DNA of 64,000 bases, taken from an uncultured Opitutia bacterium (GTDB lineage Bacteria > Verrucomicrobiota > Verrucomicrobiia > Opitutales > Opitutaceae). The notes beneath the pieces were generated by a model, which ran no database searches, was not told the origin of the DNA, and worked only from the letters and a program-made list of their open reading frames with translations. The translations under genes were made by a program, and so were the position numbers. Below are positions 16,201 through 25,460 of this stretch, in pieces; position 1 is the first letter of the stretch, and each line of letters starts with the position of its first letter. Where the stretch lies: contig CAIQKV010000086.1 in assembly GCA_903872505.1 (NCBI GenBank), forward strand, positions 1 to 64,000, in the 5' to 3' direction.

Positions 16201-17607
16201 ATGACCCCGACCCCATCACCCGGAGTGCCCTTTGCGGCCACGCCCGCCACCGCGGCCAGCGGGGGGCGGGGCGAACGCCGGGCGTTGTGGTTGATACTGG
16301 GCGTGTTTGTCGCGGTGGGGCTGCACCACATTCACAGCAACACGCTCTTCGGCCAGGATTTTGACCTCCATTCCCGGGCCACCGAGCTGCTGATGCAGGA
16401 TTCCGGCAATTGGTTTCCCCTGGATTTCACGAACCGGCCGTTGATCTACGTGCTGGGCGCCGCGGGTCACTGGCTCACCCACGGGAAGGCGCCCTTTGAG
16501 CTGGCCGCGGTGATTTGCGTGCTGCTGAACGCGCTCGCCCTGTATTTCGCGCACGACAGCACGCGGCGCTTCATCGCGTCGCCGTGGCTGCGGATCGGCG
16601 CCGTCGCCTTCATCGCCTTTCTTCCCGCGACCCAGGTGGCCGCGGTGGTCTATGCCGAGGATGCGGTCGGCCCGCTGCCCTTCGCCCTCGCGGCCTGGGG
16701 CCTGTTGCGCAGCCTCGAGTCCGTCTCCATTCGCGCGAGTTTGGGTTACGCGGTGCTGGCCGGGCTGGCGCTTTGCGCCGGAGATTTCGCCAAGTTTTTG
16801 TTTATCGTGCAGCCGCTGGCGGGGGCGGTGGCAATCGCCCTGGCGTGGCGCGGGCAGCGGATCTCGTGGCGCCGGGGGGTGGCGATCGGTGCCCTGGCCC
16901 TGCTCGCGCCGATCCTCACGGGGGGCTGGATCCAGCTCCGGGCCGAGCGTCATTTCGCGGGCGTGCCCAAGCATCACAGCTTTGCCTGGCAGGGCACGGG
17001 CGAGATGACCTGGGCCGACCTGCTGCTGGTCAAGCCCTCGGACCGCCGCATCCTGGCCGCGCCGGGCTACTGGGACATCGTGATGATCAATGGGCAGGAC
17101 GAATACGCCCTGTCCCAGAACCATGACTACAGCTACCCGGCGCTGCTCCACCTGGGCATCTACACCGACGTCCTGGACTATGCCGGCGGCGGCCAGCTCA
17201 AGGACCTGCCGCCGCGGCCCGAGCCGCAAAAAAGCTGGTCGCGCTGGGCGGTGAGGCTGGGGGTACTGTCCTCGGTCAGCATCTTCCTCGCCGTGCTGGC
17301 GTTTGTGGCCCGGATGGCGGCCGCGCTGGTCAAACCGCGGCTGACTCCGGCCAACGGCGTGCTCGTCTGGGGGCTGATGGCGCTCGCCTGGTACCTGCCG
17401 CTGTTCCTGTCCTTCCCCTACCTGCACCATGTCTACGAATGGGGCTACTGGCTCCCGCGCCTGGTCATCCCGGCGCTGTGGGGTTTCGGCCTGCTGTTTT
17501 TCGCCGCCGCGGACGGTCGGCTCGCGCCGCACCGCCGGCTCCCGGCGCTCCTGGCCTGCCTGGTCCTTCTCCAGGCGGTGCTGCACATCCGCAGCCTGTG
17601 GTACTAG
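16201..17607 (+). CDS. Multi-pass membrane protein, GT-C glycosyltransferase-like
   Basis: 468 residues with about ten hydrophobic segments. After the first segment (residues 29-42) a periplasmic loop carries GQDFDLHSRATELL with Asp53 and Asp55, the position and type of acidic motif used by GT-C lipid-linked-sugar transferases. A large hydrophilic loop (roughly residues 240-350) precedes the last membrane segments. GT-C assignment rests on topology and this motif only, so the protein could equally be an unassigned membrane protein. The ATG at 16201 is preferred over upstream codons because it follows a C-rich leader and precedes a short cytosolic tail. Confidence 0.65.
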   Translation: MTPTPSPGVPFAATPATAASGGRGERRALWLILGVFVAVGLHHIHSNTLFGQDFDLHSRATELLMQDSGNWFPLDFTNRPLIYVLGAAGHWLTHGKAPFELAAVICVLLNALALYFAHDSTRRFIASPWLRIGAVAFIAFLPATQVAAVVYAEDAVGPLPFALAAWGLLRSLESVSIRASLGYAVLAGLALCAGDFAKFLFIVQPLAGAVAIALAWRGQRISWRRGVAIGALALLAPILTGGWIQLRAERHFAGVPKHHSFAWQGTGEMTWADLLLVKPSDRRILAAPGYWDIVMINGQDEYALSQNHDYSYPALLHLGIYTDVLDYAGGGQLKDLPPRPEPQKSWSRWAVRLGVLSSVSIFLAVLAFVARMAAALVKPRLTPANGVLVWGLMALAWYLPLFLSFPYLHHVYEWGYWLPRLVIPALWGFGLLFFAAADGRLAPHRRLPALLACLVLLQAVLHIRSLWY

Positions 17608-17632
17608 CCCGCCGCCCGGCGCTCCGCCGCGG

Positions 17633-17665
17633 GCGCGTTAGTAATATAATGCGTTACCAACGGGC
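17633..17665. repeat. 5-nt-loop intergenic hairpin H2
   Basis: Near-copy of H1: arms 17633-17646 and 17652-17665 around a TAATG loop, same GCGGGC left flank and CGGGCGCGG right flank. It lies between the ends of two convergent genes (16201-17607 and 17708-18130). Confidence 0.65.
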
Positions 17666-17707
17666 GCGGAGCGCGCGACGAAGTCAAACCGCGGAGCAGG
17701 AGACCTA

Positions 17708-18130
17708 CTACGGGGTCTCGCGCACGCGGATGGTGTACTTCTTGGCGAGGGAGTCCTTCGCGGTGAAGCGCACCGCCTCGGTGGCGTTCGCGGCGAGGTC
17801 GACCGCCTGGAACGGCGTCTCGTCGCCAGTGGAGAAGCCCGACACGTCCTTGAAGACGCAGTTGACCTGGACCCGGAGCGGGCGGTTCTCGCGGTTTTTC
17901 ACGCTGGCCACCACCTCCAGGCGGCCGTCGGGAAGCACGCGGGGCTGCAGGCCGGTGCAGGCCACGGAATTCTCGATCGCCTTGCCGAGCAGCTCGAAGT
18001 TGTCGGTGTTCTCGAGCGTGTACTTGGTGGTGTCCTGCGGCGCGGTCGAGACGGGATGGGACGCGCAACCGGCGAACAGCGCGAGGCCGGCGGCGGTCGC
18101 GGCGAGGACGAGGAAAGGCTTGGTCTTCAT
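17708..18130 (-). CDS. YcfL-like (DUF1425) lipoprotein
   Basis: 140 residues. Lipoprotein signal with lipobox LFAGC, acylated Cys22. The following domain (YTLENTDNFELLGKAI, RLEVVASVKNRENRPLRVQV, then VRFTAKDS) has the beta-sandwich pattern of DUF1425/YcfL, a periplasmic-facing outer-membrane lipoprotein family of unknown function. The frame is open upstream to 18211, but only ATG 18130 opens a lipoprotein signal. Monocistronic by context, beside but not coupled to the RND operon, whose gene ends 99 bases upstream. Confidence 0.75.
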   Translation of the reverse strand: MKTKPFLVLAATAAGLALFAGCASHPVSTAPQDTTKYTLENTDNFELLGKAIENSVACTGLQPRVLPDGRLEVVASVKNRENRPLRVQVNCVFKDVSGFSTGDETPFQAVDLAANATEAVRFTAKDSLAKKYTIRVRETP

Positions 18131-18229
18131 GGTCGGGAGGGGGTGAGACTGCAGGTTGGGGGTAAGGTTCACCCTGAAATTGCAGCCCGGGCCGAGGGTA
18201 TTGGATGACACCGGGGTCAGTCCAGCAGG

Positions 18230-21200
18230 CTATTTGGCCGGTGCAAGTTCGCCTCGCGCCGGGACCGGGGCCCGGTGCCGCCGCCGCAGCCAGGTGGTGA
18301 ACTGGTCCATGTAGACAAAGATCACCGGCGTGATGTAGAGGGTCAGCATCTGCGAGACCACGAGCCCGCCCACCACCGCCAGCCCCAGCGGCCGGCGCGA
18401 GGCGGCGCCGGTGCCGAGCCCGACCGCGATGGGGAACGCCCCCGCCAGCGCGGCGAATGTCGTCATCATGATCGGCCGGAAGCGCACCAGGCACGCCTCG
18501 ACGATGGCCCGCTCGGCGTTGAAGGCCGCGCCCTGCTCGCGCTCCTTCGCCAGCGCGAAGTCCACCATCATGATGGCGTTCTTCTTCACGATGCCGATCA
18601 GCAGGATCACGCCCACGTAGCCCATGATGTTCAGCTCCTGGCGGAACGCCCAGAGCGTGACCAGCGCCCCGAAGCTCGCGGCCGGCAGGCCGGACAGGAT
18701 CGTCAGCGGGTGGATGAAGTCCTCGTAGAGGATGCCGAGCACGATGTAGATGACGACGACCGCCATGATGAGCAGCAGGCCCATGCCCACCAGCGACGAG
18801 GCGAACGCCTGGGCCGTGCCGGCAAAACTATAGCTCACCGTCTTCGGCAGCTCCTGGCGGGCGATCTTCTCGATGGCCGTGGTGGCGTCGCCCAGCGAAA
18901 CCCCGGACTTGAGATTGAAGGAAAGCGTGACCGACGGGACCTGCCCGAGGTGGTTGACCGTCAGCGGGCCGACCTCGCGCCGCAGCGTGGCGACGGTGTC
19001 GAGCGAGACGAGCTTGCCGCTGCGCGAGCGCAGGTAGATGAGCGAGAGCGCCGAGGTGTCACGCTGGAATTCCGGCGCCACCTCCATGATGACAAAATAC
19101 TGGTTGGTTGGCGTGTAGATCGTGGACACCTGCCGCGTGCCAAACGCGCTGTAGAGCGCGTCCTCGATCTGTTGCGGGGTGACGCCGAGCGTGGCCGCCC
19201 GGTCCCGCTGGATGTCCACGCGGAGCTGCGGGCTGGTGATCAGCAGGTCGGAATTGACGTCCACGAGCAGCTGGTCGAGGTCGCGGAGTTTTATCTCCAT
19301 GGCGGCCGAGACCGCGTACAGTTCCTTCAGGTCGCCGCCGCTGAGCGTGAACTGGTAAAGCGCCTTCGTCTGCTGGCCGCCGATGGGGATGGCGGGCGGC
19401 ACCTGCGGATAGGTCTTCAGCCCCGGGACCGCGGCCAGCCGGCGGCGCAAATCATTGATGATCGTCTCCATCGAGGGCCGCTCGTTGCGCGGCTTGAGCC
19501 GCATGAAGATGCGGCCCTGATTCCCGGTGCCATTGGGGCCGCCCGCGCCCATGGCGGACATCATGGCGTCGACGTACGGCTGCTGCGCGACGATGGCGGC
19601 GGCCGCCTGCTGGTGCCGGACCATTTCCTCGAAGGAGATGTCCTGCGCCGCCTCCGTGCCGATCCGCAGGATCCCGGTGTCATCCGTCGGGATGAATCCC
19701 CGGGGCAACACGATCACCAGCCCGACGGTCAGCAGGGCCATCAGGCCGGCGATGCCGATCACCAGCAGCCGGTGCCGCAGGCTGACGTGCAGCGTGCGCT
19801 CGTAGAACCCGCGCAGGCGGTTGAACGCGCGTTCGCTCCACGCGTAAAGCCGGTTGTGCTCCGGCGAGCCCGCCTTCGTCGGTTTGTGCGGCTTGAGGAA
19901 CCGGCTGCACAGCATCGGGGTGAGCGTCAGCGAGACCAGGCCCGAAACCAGGATCGCCGCCGTGATGGTGATGGCAAACTCGTGCAGCAGGCGGCCGAGG
20001 ATGCCGCCCATGAACATCAGCGGGATGAACACCGCCACCAGCGACAGGGTCATCGAAATGATCGTGAACCCGATCTCGCCCGAGCCCTTGAAGGCGGCCT
20101 CGCGCACGCCCATGCCGCCCTCGATGTAGCGGACGATGTTCTCCAGCATGACGATCGCGTCATCGACCACGAAGCCCACCGACAGCGTCAGCGCCAGCAG
20201 CGAGAGGTTGTCGAGCGAGTAGTCGCAAAAATACATCGTCACGAACGTGCCCAGCAGCGCCATCGGGATGGCCACGCTGGGGATCACCGTCGCCCAGACC
20301 GAGCGCAGGAAGATGAAGATCACGAGGACCACCAGCGCGACCGACAGCATCAGGGTGAACTCGACGTCGTGCACCGAGGCGCGCACGGCCTCGGAGTTGT
20401 CCCGCAGGATGCGGAGGCTAACCGACTCGGGCAGTTGCTTGGCGAAGATCGGCAGCAGGGCCCGCACGCGGCTCACCACCTCGACGGTGTTGACGCCGGG
20501 CTGCTTTTGCACCGCGAGCACGATCGCCCGGGAGAGATCCAACCGGCCCGCCGCGCGCTCGCCATACCAATTGGCCACGCGCGCGTCCTGCACGCTGTCG
20601 ATCACCTGGGCGAGTTCGCCGAGCCGCACCGGCGCGCCGTTGCGATAGGCGACCACGATCCCGGTGAATTCCGCCGCGTTGGCCAGCTGCCCGCTCGCGA
20701 GGATCTGCACCGACTGGCGGTAACCGTCGAGCAGGCCGGTGGGCTGGTTGACGTTGTGCGCGGCCAGCGCCGTCCGCACCTCGTCCAGCGTGATGCCGCG
20801 GCTGGCGAGCAGCCGTGGGTCGAGCCGGACCCGCAGCGCGTATTTCTGCGCGCCGTACACCTGCACCTGCGAGACGCCGTCCACGCTCGAAATCCGCTGC
20901 GACATCATCGTCTCGGCGTATTCGTCGACGACGGACAGGGGCAGCGTGGGCGAGCTGAGCGCCAGGTAGAGCACGGGCTGGTCCGCGGGGTTCGTCTTGC
21001 GCAGCGACGGCGGCGTGGGCATGTCCGACGGCAGGCGGCGCTGCACCGCGGCGATGGCGGCCTGCACGTCCTGCGCGGCGGCGTCGATGTTGCGGTCGAG
21101 GGTGAACTGCAGGGTGATGGACGTGGAGCCGGTGCCGCTCGTCGAGGTCATCGAGTCGATGCCCGAGATGGTGGAAAACTGCTGCTCCAGCACCGTCGCC

Positions 21201-21388
21201 ACCGCGCTGGCCATTGTCTCCGGCGTCGCGCCCGGCAGGCTCGCGCCCACCACGATCGTCGGAAAATCGACGGTGGGCAGGTCGCTCACCGGCAGGAGCC
21301 GGAAGGCCATGACGCCGAAGAGGCACAGCGCCGCGGTGAGCAGCGTGGTCATCACCGGCCGGCGGATGCAGAGTTCCGGGAGATTCAT
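18230..21388 (-). CDS. RND multidrug efflux permease (HAE1, MdtB/C-like)
   Basis: 1052 residues, full length for hydrophobe/amphiphile efflux RND pumps, inner membrane, proton driven. The N-terminal MNLPELCIRRPVMTTLL and an IVVGASLPGATPE segment are family-typical. TM4 carries the proton-relay pair in VGFVVDDAIVMLEN, and later GIVKKNAIMMVDFA is the TM10 signature. The two large periplasmic loops are complete. The closest style is MdtB/MdtC (PTPPSLRKTNPADQPVLYLA). It would form a pump with the adaptor encoded 16 bases upstream; no outer-membrane channel is in this operon, so it may borrow one. Confidence 0.95.
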   Translation of the reverse strand: MNLPELCIRRPVMTTLLTAALCLFGVMAFRLLPVSDLPTVDFPTIVVGASLPGATPETMASAVATVLEQQFSTISGIDSMTSTSGTGSTSITLQFTLDRNIDAAAQDVQAAIAAVQRRLPSDMPTPPSLRKTNPADQPVLYLALSSPTLPLSVVDEYAETMMSQRISSVDGVSQVQVYGAQKYALRVRLDPRLLASRGITLDEVRTALAAHNVNQPTGLLDGYRQSVQILASGQLANAAEFTGIVVAYRNGAPVRLGELAQVIDSVQDARVANWYGERAAGRLDLSRAIVLAVQKQPGVNTVEVVSRVRALLPIFAKQLPESVSLRILRDNSEAVRASVHDVEFTLMLSVALVVLVIFIFLRSVWATVIPSVAIPMALLGTFVTMYFCDYSLDNLSLLALTLSVGFVVDDAIVMLENIVRYIEGGMGVREAAFKGSGEIGFTIISMTLSLVAVFIPLMFMGGILGRLLHEFAITITAAILVSGLVSLTLTPMLCSRFLKPHKPTKAGSPEHNRLYAWSERAFNRLRGFYERTLHVSLRHRLLVIGIAGLMALLTVGLVIVLPRGFIPTDDTGILRIGTEAAQDISFEEMVRHQQAAAAIVAQQPYVDAMMSAMGAGGPNGTGNQGRIFMRLKPRNERPSMETIINDLRRRLAAVPGLKTYPQVPPAIPIGGQQTKALYQFTLSGGDLKELYAVSAAMEIKLRDLDQLLVDVNSDLLITSPQLRVDIQRDRAATLGVTPQQIEDALYSAFGTRQVSTIYTPTNQYFVIMEVAPEFQRDTSALSLIYLRSRSGKLVSLDTVATLRREVGPLTVNHLGQVPSVTLSFNLKSGVSLGDATTAIEKIARQELPKTVSYSFAGTAQAFASSLVGMGLLLIMAVVVIYIVLGILYEDFIHPLTILSGLPAASFGALVTLWAFRQELNIMGYVGVILLIGIVKKNAIMMVDFALAKEREQGAAFNAERAIVEACLVRFRPIMMTTFAALAGAFPIAVGLGTGAASRRPLGLAVVGGLVVSQMLTLYITPVIFVYMDQFTTWLRRRHRAPVPARGELAPAK

Positions 21389-21404
21389 CGCGCGGCGCCG
21401 GCGG

Positions 21405-22559
21405 TCAGGATTTTTTCGGCGCGACGGGGGCGCCGGAGAGCGCCCGCGCCTCGACCTTCGCGCCCGGCAGCAGCCGGAGCTGGCCGTCGGTCACGACCGT
21501 CTCGCCCGCCCTGAGGCCGTCGGCGAGCAGCGTGTTGTCGCCGGCCGTGCGGGTCACCTTCACGGGGCGCAACTCGACGGTCGAGTCGGCCCTGACCACA
21601 TAGACGGTGGAGCCGCCCTGGCTGTTTTGCACGGCGGTCGACGGGACGACGATGGCGCCGGCGTCGACGCCGACCTGCGTGACCACATAGACAAAGCGCC
21701 CGGGCCAGAGCGCGGCGTCGCTGTTTGGGAAGACCGCCTTGAGCGTGACCATGCCGGTGGTCGGATCGACGGTGTTGTCGATGAACTCCAGCCCGCCGTT
21801 CTCGTGCGTGATGCCGGAATTGCGCTCGGTGACCATGACCGTGGCGTGGCCGGCCGCGTAGGCCGCGCGGATCTCATCCAGTGACCGCTCGGGCACGGCG
21901 TAGGTGACGGCGATGGGCGCGAGCTGGTTGATGGTGACGAGGGTGAAGCTGTTGTCGTTGGCCTTCACGAGCGCCCCTTCGTGGAGCAGGCGCTGGCCGG
22001 TCCGCCCGCCAATGGGGGCGCGGATCTCGGTATAGCCGAGCAGCAGCTCCGCGTTGCTCACGGCGGCCTCCTTGGCCTGCAGCTGGGCCTTCGCGGTCTC
22101 GGCCTTGGTGACATACTGGATGTATTCCTCCTTCGAGACCACGGCCTGGCGGTCGAGCTGCTGGTAGCGGTCGAGGTCGGCCTGGGCCTGGTCGGCCATG
22201 GCCTTCGCGTTCGCGAGGTCGGCCCGGGCGATCCGCAGGCTGTTCTCCAGCGGGCGGCGGTCGAGCGTGATGAGCAGGTCGCCCGCCTTCACCCCGTCGC
22301 CTTCCTTGAAATTCACCTGCGCAATGATGCCGTCCACCTGCGACTTCACGCTCACGGTGCGCAGGGCCGAGACGGTGCCAATCGACTCGACCCGGCGGGG
22401 CACATCCTGCTGCACGGCCACGGCCGTCTGCACCGGCACCGCCGGCGCCGGGGCCCCGCCGGTGGCGGGGCGGCCGCAGCCGGCGGCCACCAGCAGCGCC
22501 AGGGCGCCCAGCAGCGGCGCGGCAAAATTCCTCAGGCAGACTCGGGGGTCAGTTTTCAT
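21405..22559 (-). CDS. RND periplasmic adaptor lipoprotein
   Basis: 384 residues, membrane-fusion protein. Lipobox LVAAGC with Cys28 predicts lipid anchoring to the inner membrane. The barrel-sandwich domain begins at GTVSALRTVSVKSQVDGII, followed by a hairpin (RIARADLANAKAMADQAQAD region) and a second half of the lipoyl domain (YTEIRAPIGGRTGQRL). It is the partner of the RND permease. The start overlaps the end of the MarR gene by 11 bases, so regulator and pump are translated together. Confidence 0.93.
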   Translation of the reverse strand: MKTDPRVCLRNFAAPLLGALALLVAAGCGRPATGGAPAPAVPVQTAVAVQQDVPRRVESIGTVSALRTVSVKSQVDGIIAQVNFKEGDGVKAGDLLITLDRRPLENSLRIARADLANAKAMADQAQADLDRYQQLDRQAVVSKEEYIQYVTKAETAKAQLQAKEAAVSNAELLLGYTEIRAPIGGRTGQRLLHEGALVKANDNSFTLVTINQLAPIAVTYAVPERSLDEIRAAYAAGHATVMVTERNSGITHENGGLEFIDNTVDPTTGMVTLKAVFPNSDAALWPGRFVYVVTQVGVDAGAIVVPSTAVQNSQGGSTVYVVRADSTVELRPVKVTRTAGDNTLLADGLRAGETVVTDGQLRLLPGAKVEARALSGAPVAPKKS

Positions 22560-23022
22560 CGGGGCAGTGGCGGGCTTTCGCCTCCATCTGGAGGAGGTTG
22601 GCTTTGACGTGCAACAGATCGTGGACCAGCGCCGCCCGCCGCGGGGCGGGGAGCCCGCTCAGGTAGTCCTCGCGCAACCGGCCGGCGAGGCTGCTCAGGC
22701 GCAGGGTGAGGCGCTCGGCCTTGGGCGTCAGGTGGAGGTGATAGGCCCGGCCGTCCCGCCGGTGGTCGCGCCGCTCGATCCAGCCGGCCTTTTCGAGCCG
22801 GCCCGCCTGCCGGCTGACCGAGATGCGCTCCATCTGCAGGCTCTCCGCCAGCTCGCTCTGGGTGCAGCCGGGCTGCCGGGCGAGGTGGTAGAGAAAGAGC
22901 CACTGGGACCGCGTCAGCTGCAACCCGCGGACGCGCCGGTCAAACTCCCGGCGCGCCAGCCGGCTGATGTCGCCGAGGATGAAGCCCAGGCTGCGGTCGA
23001 AGGTGGTCGGGCGGAGCGCCAT
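22549..23022 (-). CDS. MarR family transcriptional regulator
   Basis: 157 residues. The winged helix is clear: TQSELAESLQMERISVSRQ is the helix-turn-helix and RRDHRRDGRAYHLHLT the wing with its conserved DxR. It is the first gene of marR-adaptor-RND and most likely represses it, releasing on binding a small ligand. No cysteine sits in the DNA-binding domain, so a ligand rather than an oxidation switch is likelier. A perfect 14-bp palindrome 14 bases upstream of the start is the obvious operator. Confidence 0.92.
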   Translation of the reverse strand: MALRPTTFDRSLGFILGDISRLARREFDRRVRGLQLTRSQWLFLYHLARQPGCTQSELAESLQMERISVSRQAGRLEKAGWIERRDHRRDGRAYHLHLTPKAERLTLRLSSLAGRLREDYLSGLPAPRRAALVHDLLHVKANLLQMEAKARHCPDEN

Positions 23023-23035
23023 GAAGGGCGAGTTG

Positions 23036-23049
23036 GTAAGCTAGCTTAC
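23036..23049. promoter_or_regulatory. Palindromic operator of the marR-RND operon
   Basis: GTAAGCTAGCTTAC is a perfect 14-bp palindrome 13 bases upstream of the marR start codon, in the marR/glpK divergent region. TAAGC...GCTTA half sites are of the type MarR proteins bind. Its closeness to the start codon fits direct autorepression. It is 89 bases from the glpK start and may or may not affect that gene. Confidence 0.7.
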
Positions 23050-23137
23050 ATTCCGTGGCAAGCCCGCGCTGCAAGATTCCCCCTTCCCCGCACTTGCCGC
23101 CGCCGCCGCGCCGCGCGAGTCTCCGCGCCACCCCACC

Positions 23138-24637
23138 ATGAGCCGGAACTTCATCCTCGCGCTCGACCAGGGCACGACCTCGTCGCGGGCCCTCGTGTTT
23201 GACCGGCGCGGGCGCGTGCGCGGCGCCGCGCAGCAGGAGTTCCCGTCGCACTTCCCCCGGCCCGGCTGGGTCGAGCACGACCCCGCCGACCTCTGGGCCA
23301 CCACCCGCCGCACCGCGCTCGCCGCCGTCGCCGAGGCCAACCTCACCGCGCGCGACCTCGCCGCCATCGGCCTCACCAACCAGCGCGAGACCACCCTCCT
23401 CTGGGACCGGCGCACGGGCCGGCCGCTCGCGCCGGCGATCGTCTGGCAGGACCGCCGGACGGAGGCGCTGTGCGCACGGCTGAAGCGGCGCGGACTCGAG
23501 CCGTGGTTCCGCGCGCGCACCGGCCTCCTCCTCGACCCGTATTTCAGCGGCACCAAGCTGGCCTGGCTGCTGGACCGCCTGCCCGGGGCCCGCCACCGCG
23601 CCGCGCGGGGCGAACTCGCCTTCGGCACGGTCGACACCTGGCTCCTGTGGCAGCTCACCGGCGGCCGGGTCCACGCCACCGACGTCTCCAACGCCTCGCG
23701 CACCCTTCTGCTCAACCTGCGCACCGGCGAATGGGACGACGAGCTGCTCCGGCTCCTCCGCATCCCGCGGGCCGTGCTGCCCGCCGTGCGCGCGAGCAGC
23801 GAGGTCTACGGCCACGTGTCGGCCATCCCCGCGCTGCGCGGCGTGCCGATCAGCGGCGTCGCCGGCGACCAGCAGGCCGCGCTGTTCGGCCAGGCGTGCT
23901 TCCGGCCCGGCATGGCCAAGAACACCTACGGCACCGGCTGCTTCCTGCTCCTGCATACGGGCGCCAAACCGGTCCGGTCAAAACACCAGCTGCTCACGAC
24001 CGTCGCATGGCGGCTCGGCGCGGACGGCCCGCTCGAGTATGCCCTCGAGGGTAGCGTGTTTGTCGGCGGCGCCGTCGTGCAGTGGCTCCGCGACGGCCTC
24101 GGCCTCATCGCGACCTCCGCGGACATCGAAAAACTCGCCGCCGGGGTGAAGGACAACGGCGGCGTCTACTTCGTGCCCGCGTTTGCCGGCCTCGGCGCCC
24201 CGCACTGGGACGCGTCGGCGCGCGGCGCGATCACCGGGCTCACGCGCGGCTCCACCGCCGGCCACGTCGCCCGGGCCGCGCTCGAGAGCATCGCCTACCA
24301 GAGCGCCGACCTGCTCCGGGCGATGGCGGCCGACTGCGGCCGGAAACTGCGCGAGCTGCGCGTGGACGGCGGCGCCACCGTGAACAACGCGCTCATGCAA
24401 TTCCAGGCCGACCTGCTGCGCGTGCCGGTGGTGCGGCCGCGCCTGACCGAGACCACCGCGCTCGGCGCGGCCTACCTGGCCGGCCTCGCGGTGGGCTTCT
24501 GGCAAAGCCGCGCCGAGATCACCCGGCTCTGGCGGGCCGACCGCACGTTCCGCGCCCGCGCCCCGGCCACCGCGACCCGCCAGCTGCTGGCCGGCTGGCA
24601 CCGCGCGGTCGCGCGCGTGAAAAACGCCGGCCAGTGA
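23138..24637 (+). CDS. glpK: Glycerol kinase
   Basis: 499 residues, full length. It phosphorylates glycerol to sn-glycerol 3-phosphate. FGGY-family signatures are present: [18 protein letters not shown] (ATP-binding), [36 protein letters not shown] and the C-terminal [18 protein letters not shown]. Divergent from marR. Neither a glycerol facilitator nor a glycerol-3-phosphate dehydrogenase is adjacent, so glycerol entry and oxidation are encoded elsewhere. Confidence 0.95.
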   Translation: MSRNFILALDQGTTSSRALVFDRRGRVRGAAQQEFPSHFPRPGWVEHDPADLWATTRRTALAAVAEANLTARDLAAIGLTNQRETTLLWDRRTGRPLAPAIVWQDRRTEALCARLKRRGLEPWFRARTGLLLDPYFSGTKLAWLLDRLPGARHRAARGELAFGTVDTWLLWQLTGGRVHATDVSNASRTLLLNLRTGEWDDELLRLLRIPRAVLPAVRASSEVYGHVSAIPALRGVPISGVAGDQQAALFGQACFRPGMAKNTYGTGCFLLLHTGAKPVRSKHQLLTTVAWRLGADGPLEYALEGSVFVGGAVVQWLRDGLGLIATSADIEKLAAGVKDNGGVYFVPAFAGLGAPHWDASARGAITGLTRGSTAGHVARAALESIAYQSADLLRAMAADCGRKLRELRVDGGATVNNALMQFQADLLRVPVVRPRLTETTALGAAYLAGLAVGFWQSRAEITRLWRADRTFRARAPATATRQLLAGWHRAVARVKNAGQ

Positions 24638-24716
24638 GCGCTCCATTGCAGTCGGCTTGCACCGGCGCGTAAAATAATTGTCAGCCACGCCCCCGGAAAG
24701 ATTCGCGCATTGTCTC

Positions 24717-24749
24717 CATGGGAAAAGCGCTTAGGTTGGTTTTCCCATG
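24717..24749 (+). promoter_or_regulatory. Perfect inverted repeat ending on a start codon
   Basis: CATGGGAAAA (24717-24726) and TTTTCCCATG (24740-24749) are perfect 10-base inverted repeats 13 bases apart. The right arm contains the ATG (24747-24749) of the first gene of the Sel1/LysM cluster. In RNA this would bury the start codon in a hairpin; in DNA it could be a repressor site. Either reading implies control of the cluster at its first gene. Confidence 0.6.
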
Positions 24750-25460
24750 TCTAAGTCCGCCCGACTTGCGCTGCTGGTCCTGCTGACACTGGGTTTTGCG
24801 CGCCTCTTCGCCGCCGAGCCCGAGGAAATCGCCGCGCTCCGCCTCAAGGCCGAGAAGGGCAACGCCCTCGCGCAATACAACCTCGGCCTCGCCTATTCCC
24901 AGGGCCACCTGGTGCCCGCCGACCTCGCCGAGGCGTTTGCCTGGCTTTCGCTCGCCTCCGAGAGCGGCGCCACCGGCAAGGCGCTCGACAGCCTGCTCGG
25001 CAGCATCACCGATCAGCAACTCACCGAGGGCCGCACCCGGCTCGGAACCTACCGCGCCGCCCTCGCCGCCAAGAACGCCACCGCCACTCCCAGTCGCAGC
25101 GGCACCGCCAAGCTTCCCTCGCGCGGTTTCAGTTTTGAGCCGCCCCCGACGACCGTGCCGCCCACCAGCGAGACCTCCACCCCTGTCACCAAGGCCCCCG
25201 AGGCGCCCGCCACGCCCGCGACGAGCCCGGGCGACGGATCGGACCGGACCGAACTGGCCCAGTCGCGGAAGGACCTCGAGAAAGCCCGCGCCGACCTCGT
25301 GGCCGCCGGCAATGAACTCACCGCCCTGCGCGCCAGCGTGACCCGGCTGACCGGGGAATTGCAGGCCGCGCGCCAGGAACTGGACGCGCTCAAGGCCGCC
25401 CCCCCTCTCACCCCCACCGAAACCACCAAGGCAGAGCCCGTTGCCCCCAAAAAACCATGA
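24747..25460 (+). CDS. Secreted Sel1-module coiled-coil protein
   Basis: 237 residues. Signal peptide (LALLVLLTLGFARLFAA) is followed by one Sel1-type helical module (residues ~28-100, with KAEKGNALAQYNLGLAYSQG). A Pro/Thr-rich linker (residues ~110-165) leads to a short C-terminal coiled coil (LAQSRKDLEKARADLVAAG). There is no LysM domain. The Sel1 module and flanks are closely similar to the N-terminus of the next, much larger protein, so the two are tandem paralogues. The stop overlaps the next start (ATGA at 25457-25460). Function unknown; likely periplasmic. Confidence 0.8.
   Translation: MSKSARLALLVLLTLGFARLFAAEPEEIAALRLKAEKGNALAQYNLGLAYSQGHLVPADLAEAFAWLSLASESGATGKALDSLLGSITDQQLTEGRTRLGTYRAALAAKNATATPSRSGTAKLPSRGFSFEPPPTTVPPTSETSTPVTKAPEAPATPATSPGDGSDRTELAQSRKDLEKARADLVAAGNELTALRASVTRLTGELQAARQELDALKAAPPLTPTETTKAEPVAPKKP

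Noticed and set aside
18275-21514. Plus-strand frame over 1000 codons
   Set aside because: Mirror of the RND permease on the opposite strand; Arg/His-rich low-complexity translation and no family motif.
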